Below, piece after piece: positions 42,360-51,352 of a stretch of DNA of 64,000 nt (positions within the stretch are counted from its first letter, which is position 1; every line of letters starts with the position of its first letter). This stretch comes from Lentzea albidocapillata subsp. violacea. Lineage in GTDB: Bacteria > Actinomycetota > Actinomycetes > Mycobacteriales > Pseudonocardiaceae. The notes under the pieces are model-generated. The model saw nothing but the letters and a program-made list of their open reading frames with translations. It was not told the origin of the DNA and searched no databases. Position numbers and translations under genes: made by a program. The stretch spans positions 248,001-312,000 of the forward strand of contig NZ_FNET01000002.1 of NCBI RefSeq assembly GCF_900100275.1, given 5' to 3'.

Positions 42360-42635
42360 TCACTCCCCCGCGGCCCGCGCCCGCGGAGGCACCGCGAGCC
42401 ACTCCAGCTCGGCGGCGAGCATGCCGAGCTGGAACCTCGACTGCACGCCGAGCAACGACTGCAGGCGCGCGATGCGCCGATTCAGGGTGCGCAGGCTGAC
42501 GTCCAGCTCGCGGGCGATCGCACGGTCGGTCGCGCCGGTGCGCATGAGCCGCAGCAGGCGCTGAGTCGCCATCGTGGGCTCCTGGCCCACGGTCAGGTGG
42601 GTGACCACCCCCGGTGTTACGCGGGTCACAGTCAT
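42360..42635 (-). CDS. Small LuxR-type helix-turn-helix protein, 91 aa
   Basis: TQRLLRLMRTGATDRAIARE, LDVSLRTLNRRIARLQSLLG and VQSRFQLGMLAAELEWL form a GerE/LuxR-type DNA-binding domain with little else. Such a domain usually ends a protein of 200-350 residues, so this is either a stand-alone regulator or the last part of a lost larger gene. ATG 42635 has no strong ribosome site. No partner gene. Confidence 0.65.
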   Translation of the reverse strand: MTVTRVTPGVVTHLTVGQEPTMATQRLLRLMRTGATDRAIARELDVSLRTLNRRIARLQSLLGVQSRFQLGMLAAELEWLAVPPRARAAGE

Positions 42636-42772
42636 AGGGCGACTGTATGTCGGACTATTGGCGGCCGTCAATCAAAAGTCCGCACTTCGCTGTCAAATCA
42701 CACCCATCTTCAGGATGAATGCCGCCATTACCAGGGCAGGAAGGACCGCTGCGGGACACGTGATCGACGCGC

Positions 42773-43990
42773 CTAGGTGGCGCTGGAGGAAAGCTGCACC
42801 TCATGTGCGCCGGCGGCGACCTCGCCCAGCCGCGCGTCCAGCACCTCCGGTGACAGCACGTGCCGCACCACCATCGCCGCCGCGCCCAGGGCACCGGCGG
42901 TCACACCGGCGCCCGACGCGACGATGCGGAGGTTCTCCGTGGCCAGCGGGAGCGAGCGGCGGTAGATCGACTCGCGCACGCCCGCCAGCAGCATCTCGCC
43001 CGCCTCCGCGAGCAGGCCGCCGATGACCACGAGCGACGGGTTGAACATGCTCACGCAGCCGGCGAGCACCTCGCCGATGTCCCTGCCCGCCTGCCGCACG
43101 ACGCGGCCCGCATCGAGGTTGCCGGCCCTGACCAGACCGACCACGTCGGCCGTCGAGTCGGCGGGGTGGCCCAGCTCGCGCAGCTTCGCGGCCAGCGCGG
43201 GGCCGGCGGCGACCGCTTCCAGGCAGTCGGTGTTGCCGCAGCGGCAGAGCGCCTCGCCGCCCTGGGGGACCCGGATGTGCCCGAGGTCGCCCGCGGCACC
43301 CGCCGCGCCGCGGTGCAGGACGCCGTTGCTGATCAGGCCCGCGCCGATGCCGGTCGCCGCCTTGACCACGATCATGTGCCGCACGTCCGGGTGCGAGGCG
43401 GTGTGCTCGCCCAGGGCCATGAGGTTGACCTCGTTGTCGACCAGGACCGGCACGTCGAACTCCGCCGCGATCGCCGCGGGGACGTCGAAACCGTCCCAGC
43501 CCGGCATGATCGGCGGGTTGTTCGGGCGGCCGCTGGAATGCTCGACCGGACCCGGCAGGCCGATGCCGACGCCCGCGATCTCCGCGGTGCCGACGGTCCG
43601 CAGCAACGAGCGCCAGGTCGTGACGAGGAGCGGGAGTATGGCTGCCGGGCCGTCGGCCACGTCGAGGTCCACCTGTTCGACGGCCAGCAACCGGCAGGCC
43701 AGGTCGGAGATGGCGACGGTGGCGTGGGTGGCGCCCACCTCGGCGGCGAGCACGAGGTGGGCGGAGGGGTTGAAGCCGAACCGGCCGGCCGGACGGCCTC
43801 CGGTCGACTCGCCCGTGCCGCTGCCGGTCACCAGGCCGGCGGCCACCAGCAGGTCCAGCCTGGCGCGCACGGTGGAACGGGCGAGGCCGGTCGCGGCCAC
43901 GATCTCCGCACGGGTGCGCGGGCTGCCGTCCATCAGCATGCGCAGCACTGCGGCCGGCGAACCCGCCTCGACACCCAAGGTGCTCTCCAT
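42773..43990 (-). CDS. ROK family transcriptional repressor, 405 aa
   Basis: Winged helix at residues 12-65 (SPRTRAEIVAATGLARSTVR), then a ROK sugar-kinase-like domain: LAAEVGATHATVAISDL, GVGIGLPGPVEHSSG and AGDLGHIRVPQGG, with the zinc motif CRCGNTDCLEA. ROK repressors release DNA on binding a sugar. It is the last gene of the sugar operon (42 bases after the isomerase gene) and is probably its regulator. Confidence 0.9.
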   Translation of the reverse strand: MESTLGVEAGSPAAVLRMLMDGSPRTRAEIVAATGLARSTVRARLDLLVAAGLVTGSGTGESTGGRPAGRFGFNPSAHLVLAAEVGATHATVAISDLACRLLAVEQVDLDVADGPAAILPLLVTTWRSLLRTVGTAEIAGVGIGLPGPVEHSSGRPNNPPIMPGWDGFDVPAAIAAEFDVPVLVDNEVNLMALGEHTASHPDVRHMIVVKAATGIGAGLISNGVLHRGAAGAAGDLGHIRVPQGGEALCRCGNTDCLEAVAAGPALAAKLRELGHPADSTADVVGLVRAGNLDAGRVVRQAGRDIGEVLAGCVSMFNPSLVVIGGLLAEAGEMLLAGVRESIYRRSLPLATENLRIVASGAGVTAGALGAAAMVVRHVLSPEVLDARLGEVAAGAHEVQLSSSAT

Positions 43991-44032
43991 CGAACAATTG
44001 TCACATCGGCACGGGCAGGCGGTTCGCGGTCG

Positions 44033-45040
44033 TCACCCGCCGGAACTGAACGCGGCGTCGAACGAGGCCGACGGCGGGTCGAAGGCGTTGCGGCGGATGA
44101 ACTCCAGCGCCTCGGGGGCACCGGTGAGCCGGTCCATCCCCGCGTCCTCCCACTCGACGCTGATCGGGCCGGCGTAGCCGATGGTGTTGAGCATCCGGAA
44201 CGACTGCTCCCACGGCACGTCACCGCGTCCGGTCGAGACGAAGTCCCAGCCGCGCCGCGGGTCCGCCCACGCCAGGTGCGAGCCGAGGCGCCCGTTGCGG
44301 CCGTTGCCGACCTGGCGGCGGGCGTCCTTGCAGTCGACGTGGTAGATCCGGTCGCGGAAGTCCCACAGGAACCCGACCGGGTCGAGGTCCTGCCAGACGA
44401 AGTGCGACGGGTCCCAGTTGAGGCCGAACGCGGGCCGGTGCCCGATCGCCTCCAGCGCCCGGACGGTGGTCCAGTAGTCGTAGGCGATCTCGGACGGGTG
44501 GACCTCGTGCGCGAACCGCACGCCCACCTCGTCGAACACGTCCAGGATCGGGTTCCAGCGGTCGGCGAAGTCCTGGTAGCCCGCGTCGATCATCGAGGCG
44601 GGCGCCGGCGGGAACATCGCGACGGCCTTCCAGATCGACGAGCCGGTGAACCCGACGACGGTGTCGACACCGAGTCTGGCCGCGGCCCGCGCGGTCGCCT
44701 TCATCTCCTCCGCCGCCCGCTGCCGCACTCCCTCGGGATCGCCGTCACCCCAGTTGCGGGCGGACAGGATGCCCTGGTGCCGTTCGTCGATGGGGTCGTC
44801 GCAGACGGCCTGGCCGGTGAGGTGGTTGGAGATCGCCCACACCTTCAGGTCGTGCTTGGCGAGGATCGCGAGCCGGTCCGCGACGTAGTCGTCGTCCTCC
44901 GCGGCCCGCCACGGGTCGAGGTGGTCGCCCCAGCAGGCGATCTCCAGGCCGTCGTAGCCCCAGCCCGAGGCCAGCCGGGCGACCTCCTCGAACGGCAGGT
45001 CGGCCCACTGGCCCGTGAACAGCGTGATCGGACGTGCCAT
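44033..45040 (-). CDS. Sugar phosphate isomerase/epimerase family TIM-barrel protein, 335 aa
   Basis: AP-endonuclease-2-type barrel: [86 protein letters not shown], and [12 protein letters not shown] supply the usual metal ligands (Glu, Asp, His, Glu). Related proteins act on keto-sugars or inosose. Just downstream of the Gfo/Idh/MocA dehydrogenase gene, which suggests a dehydrogenase-isomerase pair working on the imported sugar. Substrate unknown. Confidence 0.87.
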   Translation of the reverse strand: MARPITLFTGQWADLPFEEVARLASGWGYDGLEIACWGDHLDPWRAAEDDDYVADRLAILAKHDLKVWAISNHLTGQAVCDDPIDERHQGILSARNWGDGDPEGVRQRAAEEMKATARAAARLGVDTVVGFTGSSIWKAVAMFPPAPASMIDAGYQDFADRWNPILDVFDEVGVRFAHEVHPSEIAYDYWTTVRALEAIGHRPAFGLNWDPSHFVWQDLDPVGFLWDFRDRIYHVDCKDARRQVGNGRNGRLGSHLAWADPRRGWDFVSTGRGDVPWEQSFRMLNTIGYAGPISVEWEDAGMDRLTGAPEALEFIRRNAFDPPSASFDAAFSSGG

Positions 45041-45049
45041 GTCTCCTCC

Positions 45050-46213
45050 TCAGACCTGCTGCCACGTGCGGGTTTCCGAGCTGGCCTCGACGGCGGCGAG
45101 GACGCGCTGCACCCGCAGTCCGTCGGCGAACGTCGGTGTGGGGTCGGTGCCCGCGGCCACCGCCCGCACGAGGTCGACGGCCTGGTGGGTGAACGCGTGC
45201 TCGTAGCCCAGGCCGTGCCCGGCGGGCCACCAGGCACCCACGTACGGGTGCTCCGGCTCGGTGACCATGATCCGGCGGAACCCCGCGACGGCGGCGTCCT
45301 CGGTGCCGTCGAAGAACTGCAGCACGTTCATGTCCTCGAAGTCGAACGCCAGGCTGCCCTTCGAGCCGTTGATCTCGATGCGCAGCGCGTTCTTGCGGCC
45401 GTTGGCGAAGCGCGTGGCCTCGAACGAGCCGAGCGCGCCGCCGGCGAAGCGCGCCAGGAACAGCGCCGCGTCGTCCACGGTGACCGGCCCGGTCTCCTCG
45501 GACGCGGTGCCGGACAGCCCGGAGTGACTGGCCGCCAGCGGACGCTCCGGCACGAACGTCACCAGCGTCCCCATCACCTCGCTGATGGTGTCGCCGAGGA
45601 CGAACTGGGTGGCGTCCACGATGTGCGCGCCGATGTCGCCCAGCGCGCCGGAGCCCGCCTTCTCCTTGTCCAGCCGCCAGGACAGCGGTGCGGCCGGGTC
45701 CACGATCCAGTCCTGCAGGTACTGGGCGCGCACGTGGTGGATGCGCCCCAGCCTGCCCTGGGCGACCAGGTCGCGGGCCAGGCCCAGGGCGGGCACCCGC
45801 CGGTAGCTGAACCCGACCATGGCCCGGACCCCGTGCCGCGCGGCGCGTCCGGCGGCCTCGGCCATGGCGACGGCTTCGGCGACGCTGTTGGCCATCGGCT
45901 TCTCGCACAGCACGTGCTTGCCCGCCTCCAGGGCGGCGACCGCGATCTCGGCGTGCGTGTCACCCGGCGTGCAGATGTCCACCACGTGCACGTCGTCGCG
46001 GTCCAGCACGGACTTCCAGTCGGTCACGGCCTCCGCCCAGCCCAGGCGTTCGGCGGCGGCCGCGGTGCGCTCGGCGTCGCGGCCGCAGAGCACGGACATC
46101 ACCGGTCGCAGCGGCAGGTCGAAGAAGCGCGGCGCGACCCGCCACGCCTGGGAGTGCGCGGCTCCCATGAAGGCGTGGCCGATCATCGCGATGCCCAGCT
46201 CCGGCGTCGTCAC
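45050..46213 (-). CDS. Gfo/Idh/MocA family oxidoreductase, 387 aa
   Basis: NAD-binding fold at the start (LGIAMIGHAFMGAAHSQAWR), VDICTPGDTHAEIAVAALEA, then GKHVLCEKPMANSVAEAVAM, the conserved EKP motif with the catalytic-site Lys. VGFSYRRVPALGLARDLV and GDIGAHIVDATQFVLGD, with its Asp/His pair, complete the site. It would oxidise a sugar or cyclitol hydroxyl group to a ketone. Second metabolic gene of the sugar operon. Confidence 0.9.
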   Translation of the reverse strand: MTTPELGIAMIGHAFMGAAHSQAWRVAPRFFDLPLRPVMSVLCGRDAERTAAAAERLGWAEAVTDWKSVLDRDDVHVVDICTPGDTHAEIAVAALEAGKHVLCEKPMANSVAEAVAMAEAAGRAARHGVRAMVGFSYRRVPALGLARDLVAQGRLGRIHHVRAQYLQDWIVDPAAPLSWRLDKEKAGSGALGDIGAHIVDATQFVLGDTISEVMGTLVTFVPERPLAASHSGLSGTASEETGPVTVDDAALFLARFAGGALGSFEATRFANGRKNALRIEINGSKGSLAFDFEDMNVLQFFDGTEDAAVAGFRRIMVTEPEHPYVGAWWPAGHGLGYEHAFTHQAVDLVRAVAAGTDPTPTFADGLRVQRVLAAVEASSETRTWQQV

Positions 46214-46233
46214 AATGCGGTCCTCTCGGTTTC

Positions 46234-47268
46234 TCAGGACTCGAAGGCGGTCGGCAGGTAGCGGTCGACGTTGTCCTTCGTGACGACCGGTGCGAAGAGC
46301 TGGACCTGCCGGGGCACCTCCACCTCGACCAGGTCGCCGAGGGCCTTGCCCTGCACGGCGAGCCGCGCGAGCCGGATGCCGTCGGCGCCCTGGGTGGACG
46401 GGTAGATCACGGTCGCCTTGTGCGGGCCGTTGTCCGCCTTGATCTCACGCATCACGTTGGCCGAACCCGCGCCGCCGACCATGAAGAACTCGCTGCGGCC
46501 GGAGTTCTTGATGGCGGCGGTGACGCCGACACCCTGGTCGTCGTCGTGGTTCCACAGGGCGTCGATCTTGGGTGCGGCCTGCAGCAGGTTCGCGGCCGCC
46601 CGCTCACCGCTCTCCACGGTGAACTCGGCGGCCACGCGGTTGCTGACCTTCAGCCCGCAGCCCGCGAGCGCCTCCGCGAAGCCCTTGCTGCGGTCCTGCG
46701 TCAGCGGCAGCGAGTCGATGCCGGCGATCTCCGCGACCACGGAGCCCGGCTTGTCCTTGAGCCGCTCGCAGACGTACGTGCCGGCGGACACGCCCATGCC
46801 GTAGTTGTCGCCCAGCACGGTGGAGCGCGCGGCGAACGGGCTGTCGAACTGGCGGTCCACGTTGATCACGGTGATGCCGGCCTTCATGGCCTTCAGTGCG
46901 ACCGGGGTGAGCGCCGCGCCGTCGAACGGCAGCAGGACGATCGCGTCCACCTTGTCGTTGATGAACGTCTCGACCTGGCTGATCTGGAGGTTGGGGTCGT
47001 TGGTGCCCTCGACGACGCGCAGCTCGACGTCGGAGTACTTGCCGGCCTCCTTCTTGGCGGCGTCGGTGATCGCGGCCATCCAGCCGTGGTCGGCGGCCGG
47101 TGCGGAGAAGCCGATGACGACCTTCTCACCCGGCTCGTCGTTGGCGACCTTCACGCCGCCGCTCTGGTTCCCGCCGCCCTGGGGCTCGGGGGTGTTGCCC
47201 GTGCACGCGGTGAGCGTGACACCGAGTGTCAGCGCGGCGACGAGGCTGACGGTTCTCTTGTGTGGCAT
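46234..47268 (-). CDS. Sugar ABC transporter substrate-binding lipoprotein, 344 aa
   Basis: MPHKRTVSLVAALTLGVTLT then ACTGN gives a lipoprotein signal with lipobox L-T-A-C. The mature part is a type I periplasmic-binding fold of the ribose/RbsB type (KVVIGFSAPAADHGWMAAIT, VDAIVLLPFDGAALTPVALK). It captures a sugar outside the membrane for the adjacent permease and ATPase. Ligand not readable. Confidence 0.92.
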   Translation of the reverse strand: MPHKRTVSLVAALTLGVTLTACTGNTPEPQGGGNQSGGVKVANDEPGEKVVIGFSAPAADHGWMAAITDAAKKEAGKYSDVELRVVEGTNDPNLQISQVETFINDKVDAIVLLPFDGAALTPVALKAMKAGITVINVDRQFDSPFAARSTVLGDNYGMGVSAGTYVCERLKDKPGSVVAEIAGIDSLPLTQDRSKGFAEALAGCGLKVSNRVAAEFTVESGERAAANLLQAAPKIDALWNHDDDQGVGVTAAIKNSGRSEFFMVGGAGSANVMREIKADNGPHKATVIYPSTQGADGIRLARLAVQGKALGDLVEVEVPRQVQLFAPVVTKDNVDRYLPTAFES

Positions 47269-47310
47269 GGGTTTCTATCTCCTCGGAGTGCGGCGGTGGT
47301 GGTCGCGGCC

Positions 47311-48336
47311 TCAAGCGCCGCTGCGTCGGGCGAGCCGCTGCTGGAGGAGGACGGCGACCACGATGATCGCGCCCTTCGCGACGGCCTGGGCGGAGATGGA
47401 GAGGTTGTTGAGGGTGAAGACGTTCGACAGCGTGGTGAAGATCAGGACGCCGAAGACGGTGCCGGCGATCGTGCCGCGGCCACCGGACAACAGCGTGCCG
47501 CCGATCACGACCGCGGCGATCGCGTCCAGTTCGTACAGGCCGCCGTGGGTCGCGCTGCCGGTCGTGGTGCGGGCGATGAGCATGACGGCGGCGAGCCCGC
47601 AGCACAGGCCGAGCAGCGAGTAGAGCATCACGGTGTGGCGCCGCACGTCGATGCCGGCGAGCCGTGCCGCCTCCGGGTTGCCGCCGACGGCGAACGTCCG
47701 CCGCCCGAACGTGGTCCGGTTGAGCAACACCCACCCGCCCACGGCGACCAGTGCGAAGATCACCACGAGCACCGGTATCCCCAGCACCGACGCGTCGAAG
47801 AACGCGGCGAAGCCCGGCACGTTCACGATCTGCGTCTTGCGGTTGGAGATGATCTCGGCCAAGCCTCTGGCGGCGGCCAGGCTTGCGAGGGTCGCGATGA
47901 ACGCCACGACCCGGCCGTAGGCGATGAGCGCGCCGTTGACCAGTCCGCACGCACCGCCCACCAGCAACGCGGTGAACACCATGACGATCCAGTGCGTGTC
48001 GTTCGCGATCCCCTGCGTAGCAAGGGTTGTCGCCCACACCGAGGACAGCGCGACGATCGCGCCCACCGACAGGTCGATCCCGCCGCCGGTGATCACGAAC
48101 GTCATGCCGATGCTCACGACGCCGATCACCGCCGCGAGCCGCAGGATGGTGAGCAGGTTGTCGACGTCGGCGAACCGGTCGCCCGCGGTGACCACACCGC
48201 CGATGCACAACAGGACCAGTGCGACCACGAGACCGGTGTTGCGCCCGGCCGCGGAGCCGAGCAGCGCCGAGAGGCCGGACTCCTTCGCGGCCGGTGTTCT
48301 CTGCTGCGTGGGCACGGCGGCGGTGTCCTCGCTCAT
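47311..48336 (-). CDS. Sugar ABC transporter permease (RbsC/AraH type), 341 aa
   Basis: About 8-10 membrane spans; GGGIDLSVGAIVALSSVWAT, YGRVVAFIATLASLAAARGL, RRTFAVGGNPEAARLAGIDV and AVVIGGTLLSGGRGTIAGTV are all classic BPD_transp_2 motifs. ATG 48336 overlaps the stop of the ATPase gene (ATGA). The C-terminus RRSGA ends normally. Confidence 0.92.
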   Translation of the reverse strand: MSEDTAAVPTQQRTPAAKESGLSALLGSAAGRNTGLVVALVLLCIGGVVTAGDRFADVDNLLTILRLAAVIGVVSIGMTFVITGGGIDLSVGAIVALSSVWATTLATQGIANDTHWIVMVFTALLVGGACGLVNGALIAYGRVVAFIATLASLAAARGLAEIISNRKTQIVNVPGFAAFFDASVLGIPVLVVIFALVAVGGWVLLNRTTFGRRTFAVGGNPEAARLAGIDVRRHTVMLYSLLGLCCGLAAVMLIARTTTGSATHGGLYELDAIAAVVIGGTLLSGGRGTIAGTVFGVLIFTTLSNVFTLNNLSISAQAVAKGAIIVVAVLLQQRLARRSGA

Positions 48337-49856
48337 GCTGCGTGTCCTTCCATGACCAGGTCGAGGACCCGGGACTCGTCGATCTCGTCGGCCGGGCCGT
48401 CGTGCACCACCCGGCCCTCGCGCACCACCAGGACCCGGTCGGCCAGGCCCAGGACCTCCTCGACGTCGCTGGACACGACGACCACGGCGACACCGGAGTC
48501 GGCCAGCTGACGGACGAGCTCGTAGATCTCGCTGCGCGCGCCCACGTCCACGCCGCGGGTGGGTTCGTCCAGCAGCAGCACCCGGCACTCCCGCAGCAAC
48601 CACCGCGCGAGCACGACCTTCTGCTGGTTGCCTCCGGACAGCCCGCGCACCAGGCGGTCGACGCCGGCCGGCCGGACGTCCAGCGCCTCGGTCAACTGGC
48701 TCGAGCGGGCCCGTTCGGCGCGGTCGTCCAGGAACCCGAACTTCGCGAACGACGACATCGACGAGACGGTGATGTTGCGGTACACGGCCTGGTCCAGCAG
48801 CAGCCCCTGGCTCTTGCGTTCCTCGGGGCACAACCCCATTCCCGCGCGCACGGCGGCGCCGACGCTTCCTCGTCGCAGGCGCCTGCCGTCGACCTCCACG
48901 GTGCCCTCGGCCGCCTTGCGCGCGCCGTAGACGGTCTCCAGGATCTCCGAACGGCCGGATCCCACGAGACCCGCGAGCCCGACCACCTCACCGGCGCGGA
49001 CCGTGAGGTCCACGCCGGCGAAGCGGTCGCCGTCGGCCAGTCCGCGCACCACCAGCACCTCGGGTGCGGCCGGGTCGAGAGATGCCCGCCGCGGGTACAC
49101 GTTGTCGAGCACCCGCCCGGTCATCAGTGAGATCAGCTCCGAGGTCTTCACCTCGCGTGCGGGCAGACCCGTCGCGACCGTGCGGCCGTCCTTGAGGACG
49201 GTCACCCGGTCGCCGATCTCCCTGATCTCGGCCAGCCGGTGCGAGATGTAGATCACCGCCACCCCCTGGGCGGTGAGCTCCCTGATGACACCGAACAGGA
49301 CCCGCACCTCGTCCGGGTCCAGCACGGCCGACGGCTCGTCCATGATCAGCAGCTGCCCGTCCAGCGACAGCGCCCGCGCCATGCTGACGACCTGCTGGTG
49401 CGCCACGGACAACCGGCCGACGTCACGGTCGGGCGAGATGTCCCTGTGCCCCAGGCGATCGAGCAGCGCGCGGGTCCTGCGGCGCGCCTCCGCCCGCCGG
49501 CTGAAGCCCGCTGTGGACAGTTCGTGACCGAGGAACACGTTGTCGGCCACCGACAAACCGGCCACGAGGTCGAGCTCCTGGTAGATGGCGGCCACACCGC
49601 TGCGCATCGCGGCCGTCGGGTTGCCGAACTCCACGACCTCGCCCCGCCAGCGGATCTCGCCCTCGTCGGGGCGGTGCGCGCCGGACAGCACCTTGATCAG
49701 CGTCGACTTGCCCGCGCCGTTCTGCCCGAGCAGGCAGTGGACCTCCCCCGCGCGGACGTCGAAGTCCACACCTCCCAGTGCGGTCACGCCGGGGAAGCGC
49801 TTCACCAGCCCCTGCACGGACAGCAGCGCGTTCGCACGCGCGGGCGAGCTCACCAT
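48333..49856 (-). CDS. Sugar ABC transporter ATP-binding protein (RbsA/MglA type), 507 aa
   Basis: Two fused ABC domains. The first has LLGQNGAGKSTLIKVLSGAH (Walker A), a signature region LSVAHQQVVSMARALS and LLIMDEPSAVL (Walker B). The second has GLVGSGRSEILETVYG (degenerate Walker A), LSGGNQQKVVLARWLL and VLLLDEPTRGVDVGARSE. First gene of a five-gene transport and oxidation operon with ROK at the end. ATG 49856 has GGAGGA upstream; a longer frame to 49880 has none. Confidence 0.92.
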   Translation of the reverse strand: MVSSPARANALLSVQGLVKRFPGVTALGGVDFDVRAGEVHCLLGQNGAGKSTLIKVLSGAHRPDEGEIRWRGEVVEFGNPTAAMRSGVAAIYQELDLVAGLSVADNVFLGHELSTAGFSRRAEARRRTRALLDRLGHRDISPDRDVGRLSVAHQQVVSMARALSLDGQLLIMDEPSAVLDPDEVRVLFGVIRELTAQGVAVIYISHRLAEIREIGDRVTVLKDGRTVATGLPAREVKTSELISLMTGRVLDNVYPRRASLDPAAPEVLVVRGLADGDRFAGVDLTVRAGEVVGLAGLVGSGRSEILETVYGARKAAEGTVEVDGRRLRRGSVGAAVRAGMGLCPEERKSQGLLLDQAVYRNITVSSMSSFAKFGFLDDRAERARSSQLTEALDVRPAGVDRLVRGLSGGNQQKVVLARWLLRECRVLLLDEPTRGVDVGARSEIYELVRQLADSGVAVVVVSSDVEEVLGLADRVLVVREGRVVHDGPADEIDESRVLDLVMEGHAA

Positions 49857-50067
49857 CGAGTCCTCCGGGGGTTCCGGCAACCGTTGTGCCAGAAGGGAAT
49901 TCGGCCCTACTGGAAAATGACGCTAATGAGCCGTTCCACACCCGGCAAGATGGCCGGCGTGGCACATATCGGCCAACATTTCTCTTGACCGGCGCATCCA
50001 CGTGGGCACCGCGTACGGCCGAACGGACTCCTGTCGCCGACGGCCGCCCGCTAGTAGCGTCCCGGGC

Positions 50068-51336
50068 ATGAGACGACTGCTCACCGTCGCGTTGTCGTTC
50101 GTCCTCGTGTCCGTCGTGGCGCAGCCCGCGGCGGCCACCGGCGGCGATCAGCCGTTGCCCGGCTACACGATCGTCAACCCGCCTCTCGCCCCGGCACTGG
50201 TCGGCGGTAAGCCGACGAGGGTTCTGCAGGGGGTGCACAGCCACGCGGGCTACATCATCGAGGTGCCGCCGCGCTGGAACGGGCGGCTCGCGATGTGGGC
50301 GCACGGCTATCGCGGTGACGGCAAGGTCCTCACCGTCGACGCTCCGCCGTTCGGGCTACGGCAGCGCTGGCTCGACGAGGGCTACGCGTGGGCCGCGTCC
50401 TCCTACTACAGCAACGCCTACGACGTCCGGGCCGGCGTCACGACCACCCGCGAGCTCGCGACGTTGTTCGGGCGCAAGGTGCAGCGGCCGTCGAAGGTCT
50501 TCCTGGCCGGTGTGTCCATGGGCGGGCACGTCATCGCCCGTTCGCTCGAGCAGTACCCGGGGTTCTACGCGGGTGCGCTGCCGATGTGCGGTGTGCTGGG
50601 CGACCACGAGCTGTTCGACTACTTCCTGAGCTACCACCTCGTCGCGCAGGCGCTGACCGGTATCAGGGCCTATCCGCTGCCGCCGGACTACGCGACCGTC
50701 GTGGTGCCCCGGATCAAGGAAGCGCTGGCCGGCCGCGACGGCCAGTTCAAGGCCCTCGTCGCCACCCTGTCCGGCGGCGCGCGGCCCGGCACCGAGGCGG
50801 CCTACGCCTACTGGCGGGACTTCCTGTTCGGCCTGGTCACCAACCGCGCCGGCACCAGCCTCGCGGAGAACCCGCTGCAGATCGCCACGAACGTCACCAC
50901 CCGCTACCGGCCGAACTCGCCGGTGAACGTGAACGCGGCCGTGCAACGGGTCCGGCCCGCCAACCCCGTCGCACGGCACACGTGGGCGCTCACCCAGATC
51001 CCTGCCGTGCAGGGCCTTCCGAGTGCTCCCGTCGTGTCGCTGCACGGGATCGGCGACCTGTTCGTGCCGTTCTCGATGCAGCAGGACTACCGCGACGACG
51101 CCGCCCGCTTCGGCCGCACGCACCTGGTGGTGCAGCGCGCCATCCGCACGGTCGACCACTGCGAGTTCTCCGCCGCCGAGGCCGGGACCGCGTGGCGCGA
51201 CCTGACCACGTGGGTGGACCGGGGCAGGCGGCCGGCCGGTGACGACGTGCGCCGGACGGACGACCCGCAGTTCGGCTGCCGGTTCAGCGACCGGCAGGCC
51301 ACCGGCGGCACCAGGGCGTTCTTCCCCGCCTGCTGA
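50068..51336 (+). CDS. Secreted alpha/beta hydrolase, 422 aa
   Basis: A signal peptide covers residues 1-25 (LTVALSFVLVSVVAQPAAAT). The nucleophile elbow is FLAGVSMGGHVIAR (G-x-S-x-G); HGIGDLFVPFSMQQDY and TVDHCEFSAAEAG carry the probable Asp and His. The protein is of tannase/feruloyl-esterase-like size but I cannot assign a substrate. ATG 50068 suits the signal peptide. It stands alone and is convergent with the ketosynthase gene. Confidence 0.82.
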   Translation: MRRLLTVALSFVLVSVVAQPAAATGGDQPLPGYTIVNPPLAPALVGGKPTRVLQGVHSHAGYIIEVPPRWNGRLAMWAHGYRGDGKVLTVDAPPFGLRQRWLDEGYAWAASSYYSNAYDVRAGVTTTRELATLFGRKVQRPSKVFLAGVSMGGHVIARSLEQYPGFYAGALPMCGVLGDHELFDYFLSYHLVAQALTGIRAYPLPPDYATVVVPRIKEALAGRDGQFKALVATLSGGARPGTEAAYAYWRDFLFGLVTNRAGTSLAENPLQIATNVTTRYRPNSPVNVNAAVQRVRPANPVARHTWALTQIPAVQGLPSAPVVSLHGIGDLFVPFSMQQDYRDDAARFGRTHLVVQRAIRTVDHCEFSAAEAGTAWRDLTTWVDRGRRPAGDDVRRTDDPQFGCRFSDRQATGGTRAFFPAC

Positions 51337-51352
51337 ACGAAGGACCAGACCC

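Noticed and set aside
42860-46261. 1133-codon plus-strand open frame
   Set aside because: Antisense to the ROK, isomerase and Gfo/Idh/MocA genes, which all show intact motifs; its product is a His/Arg/Val-rich compositional artefact.
46420-48510. 696-codon plus-strand open frame
   Set aside because: Antisense to the ABC lipoprotein and permease genes; no domain and biased composition.
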